A stretch of 64,000 bases of DNA, taken from assembly GCA_947452905.1 (NCBI GenBank), contig CANGEP010000001.1:434001-498000 (forward strand), written 5' to 3'. Within the stretch, counting starts at the first letter, position 1; each line of letters opens with the position of its first letter. The stretch comes from Bacteroidota bacterium. GTDB lineage: Bacteria; Bacteroidota; Bacteroidia; Chitinophagales; Chitinophagaceae. The translations under genes and the position numbers were made by a program. The notes under the pieces are model-generated. The model was not told the DNA's origin, made no database searches, and worked only from the letters and a program-made list of their open reading frames with translations. Shown one piece after another: positions 62,231 to 64,000 of this stretch.

Positions 62231-63175
62231 ATGCCTAAAGGCCTATTGATTATCACTTTATTATTCTTGTTTGCTTGTGGCGAAAAGAAAACAGATTTAA
62301 GCGGAAATACGCCTATTAAAATAAATGATTTTAATAAAGTTTTTAAAGCTACTGAGTTGCCTGTTACCATGACGGATAGCAATCTAGAAAAATATGCTGA
62401 CACTTTAACCATTGGACGTAAAGCTTTAGCTCAATTTGTGCCCGACTCTGTTGTAGAAAAAATTATTGCCTTAAAAAATGAGAAGGCCGTTTTACATCCA
62501 TTAATTAGAATTGAAAAAGAGGAGGAATATTATTTATTACTCAATGTGCAACATCCCAAAAAACAAGAAATCGCAGTAGTCGTATTTAGTAAGAAAAATA
62601 AATATTTAGACTATAAAATTATCACCGATTTTTCGGAAGAGAATAAAACTTCAAAACTATACGGGAAAACCTTATCCATCAATAGAGAACCTTCCTTTTT
62701 GGTAGAAGAAAATAAATTGGGTGCTGACAATGCATTAACCTATGAGAAAAAAGGTTGGGCGTATACGGATAGTAATTTTAGATTAATTTATTTTGACAGC
62801 AATAAAAAGCCAGAATCTAAACAAGTAATTAATCCTATTGATACACTAAGTATGAATAATGAATTAAGTGGCGATTACGCAAGGGATAGTAAAAATTTTA
62901 TGTCTCTCAGAGATTTGGGGCCTAATAAATATCAATTCTTTTTACACTTTGAAAAAAAAGAAGGTAGTTGTACTGGTGAACTAAAAGGTGTTTTAAATTT
63001 TACTAAAAACACTGCTACTTTTAATGAAAAAGGCGATCCTTGCATTATTCATTTTAAAATAAATGGTAATGTTATCAGTATTAAAGAAGAGGGAAATTGC
63101 GGCAATCATCGCAATATGACATGTTATTTTAATGATGAATACGATAAGAAAAGAAGGCCCAAGAAGAAAAAATAA
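62231..63175 (+). CDS. Lipoprotein of unknown function
   Basis: This 314-residue lipoprotein has a short signal peptide with lipobox LFAC (Cys near residue 16, MPKGLLIITLLFLFACGEKK). The mature part is charged and beta-rich, with a C-terminal domain (FMSLRDLGPNKYQFFLHFEKKEGSCTGELKG... ending EKGDPCIIHFKINGNVISI) that contains three or four Cys. The last residues are basic (KKRRPKKKK). No family is recognised. It is divergent from the Nramp gene. Confidence 0.75.
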   Translation: MPKGLLIITLLFLFACGEKKTDLSGNTPIKINDFNKVFKATELPVTMTDSNLEKYADTLTIGRKALAQFVPDSVVEKIIALKNEKAVLHPLIRIEKEEEYYLLLNVQHPKKQEIAVVVFSKKNKYLDYKIITDFSEENKTSKLYGKTLSINREPSFLVEENKLGADNALTYEKKGWAYTDSNFRLIYFDSNKKPESKQVINPIDTLSMNNELSGDYARDSKNFMSLRDLGPNKYQFFLHFEKKEGSCTGELKGVLNFTKNTATFNEKGDPCIIHFKINGNVISIKEEGNCGNHRNMTCYFNDEYDKKRRPKKKK

Positions 63176-63283
63176 TCCACAAAAAGGCGTTGCAAACGAT
63201 TGTTATTAACACCCTAATGTGTAAAAGATACATTTTAGGCAAATACCATTATATTGCAGCCAAATCAACAAAGCACATCTTAT

Positions 63284-64000
63284 ATGAGTTTTAGAAATTA
63301 CCAAGTGCCTTACACAATTAATGAACAGTTTAAGAAAAAGGCAGCTTATTTTTCTATGGAATTTGCCATCCACCAACCCTTAAAAATATATAGTGGTGGA
63401 TTAGGTTTTTTAGCAGGCTCTCACTTAAGAAGTGCCTATGAATTAAATCAAAATATGATAGGTGTAGGTATCCTTTGGAAATATGGATACTATGACCAAG
63501 CAAGAAACCAGGATCAAACTTTACAAGTAACTTTTATGGAAAAGATTTATTCTTTTCTTGAAGATACTGGTATCAAATATCAGATCATGATTCATGATCA
63601 TCCTGTTTGGGTTAAAGCTTATTATTTAGCACCCTCTACTTTTTGCAGTGCTCCTTTATTTTTATTAAGTACCGATTTACCTGAAAACGATTATGTTTCT
63701 CAGACAATCACTCATCGTTTATATGATGCGAATGTAGCTACAAAAGTGGCTCAATTTATATTATTAGGAGTTGGTGGTGCAAAGCTTATAGATGAAATTG
63801 GATTTAATCCAGAAGTTTACCATTTAAATGAAGCACACGGCTTCTCTTCTGCTTTCTACTTATTACATAAATTCAAATCATTAGAAGAAGTTAAAAAGCG
63901 TTTGGTATTTACTACACATACCCCCGAAGAAGCTGGTAACGAAAAACATGATATTTATTTATGTCATAAAATGGGTTATTTCTGCGGATTAAGTATTGAT
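63284..64000 (+). CDS. Alpha-glucan (glycogen) phosphorylase, partial
   Basis: The ORF starts at the ATG at 63284 and runs open for 239 codons to the right edge; the track omits it because it has no stop. The N-terminal sequence AAYFSMEFAIHQPLKIYSGGLGFLAGS with ILWKYGYYDQ is the conserved start of the alpha-glucan phosphorylase family (GT35). A His-containing NEAHGFSSAFYLL and FTTHTPEEAGNEKHD follow. It would release glucose-1-phosphate from glycogen. The 3' part, including the PLP site, lies outside the window. Confidence 0.93.
   Translation, partial: MSFRNYQVPYTINEQFKKKAAYFSMEFAIHQPLKIYSGGLGFLAGSHLRSAYELNQNMIGVGILWKYGYYDQARNQDQTLQVTFMEKIYSFLEDTGIKYQIMIHDHPVWVKAYYLAPSTFCSAPLFLLSTDLPENDYVSQTITHRLYDANVATKVAQFILLGVGGAKLIDEIGFNPEVYHLNEAHGFSSAFYLLHKFKSLEEVKKRLVFTTHTPEEAGNEKHDIYLCHKMGYFCGLSID

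Noticed and set aside
1-64000. tRNA, rRNA, CRISPR, insertion sequence or attachment site
   Set aside because: I scanned the gaps by eye and found no tRNA-like T-loop with acceptor stem, no regularly spaced repeats, no transposase or integrase ORF and no long terminal repeats. All gaps are shorter than 300 bases.

Overview
The window is chromosomal DNA from a low-GC member of the Bacteroidota, probably a Chitinophagaceae-like soil or freshwater organism. This placement is inferred from a SusC/SusD pair, a gliding/T9SS C-terminal domain next to a PorP/SprF protein, the Bacteroidota -7 element TAnnTTTG upstream of many genes, a DUF3078/DUF4294 gene set, and PafA-type phosphatase and CcsA/CcmF genes typical of that phylum. 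I found no tRNA, rRNA, CRISPR, insertion sequence or prophage. No stretch longer than about 300 bases lacks a gene.

Bases 1-24.9 kb form a pectin utilisation region. A minus-strand operon (about 9502 to 1, continuing off the left edge) encodes a GH28-GH105 fusion, then UxaB, UxaA, UxaC, KduD, KduI and the start of a KdgK-like kinase. These cover the routes from both saturated and 4,5-unsaturated galacturonate to 2-keto-3-deoxygluconate and its phosphate. A LacI-family regulator is divergent from it, with a palindromic candidate operator in between. A second minus-strand operon (24.8 to 13.6 kb) encodes SusC, SusD, a PL1 pectate lyase, a CE12 acetylesterase, a CE8 pectinesterase, a GH43 enzyme and a Tat-exported Gfo/Idh/MocA oxidoreductase. 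An intrinsic terminator sits between susD and the lyase and could set a high receptor-to-enzyme ratio. Between the two operons lie an NTF2-like secreted protein and a GMC oxidoreductase with a Tat-lipoprotein small subunit, which resemble a periplasmic sugar (glycoside 3-) dehydrogenase.

Bases 25-40 kb hold a TPR membrane protein, a small secreted protein, RlmH, a rhomboid protease, a T9SS-secreted IgGFc/PKD protein with its PorP/SprF partner, TilS, GlnS, a DUF4294 protein, and CcmF and CcmE for cytochrome c maturation. The CcmE has a Cys-type (CxxxY) heme-binding motif.

Bases 40-49 kb run from a small membrane protein through an uncharacterised radical SAM protein, an EamA exporter and a TSUP exporter, all tightly packed, to a TonB-like protein and FolC. 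A YfiT-like DinB protein, an ABC ATPase, PurK and a DUF3078 protein follow.

Bases 49-64 kb hold miaB, a sigma-54 activator gene, lptE, an uncharacterised gene and secG, closed by a strong terminator. Next come mltG and brkB, an alpha-oxoamine synthase, PafA, a Cys/His-rich small secreted protein, NADP-isocitrate dehydrogenase, an Nramp-USP fusion and a lipoprotein. The start of an alpha-glucan phosphorylase runs off the right edge.
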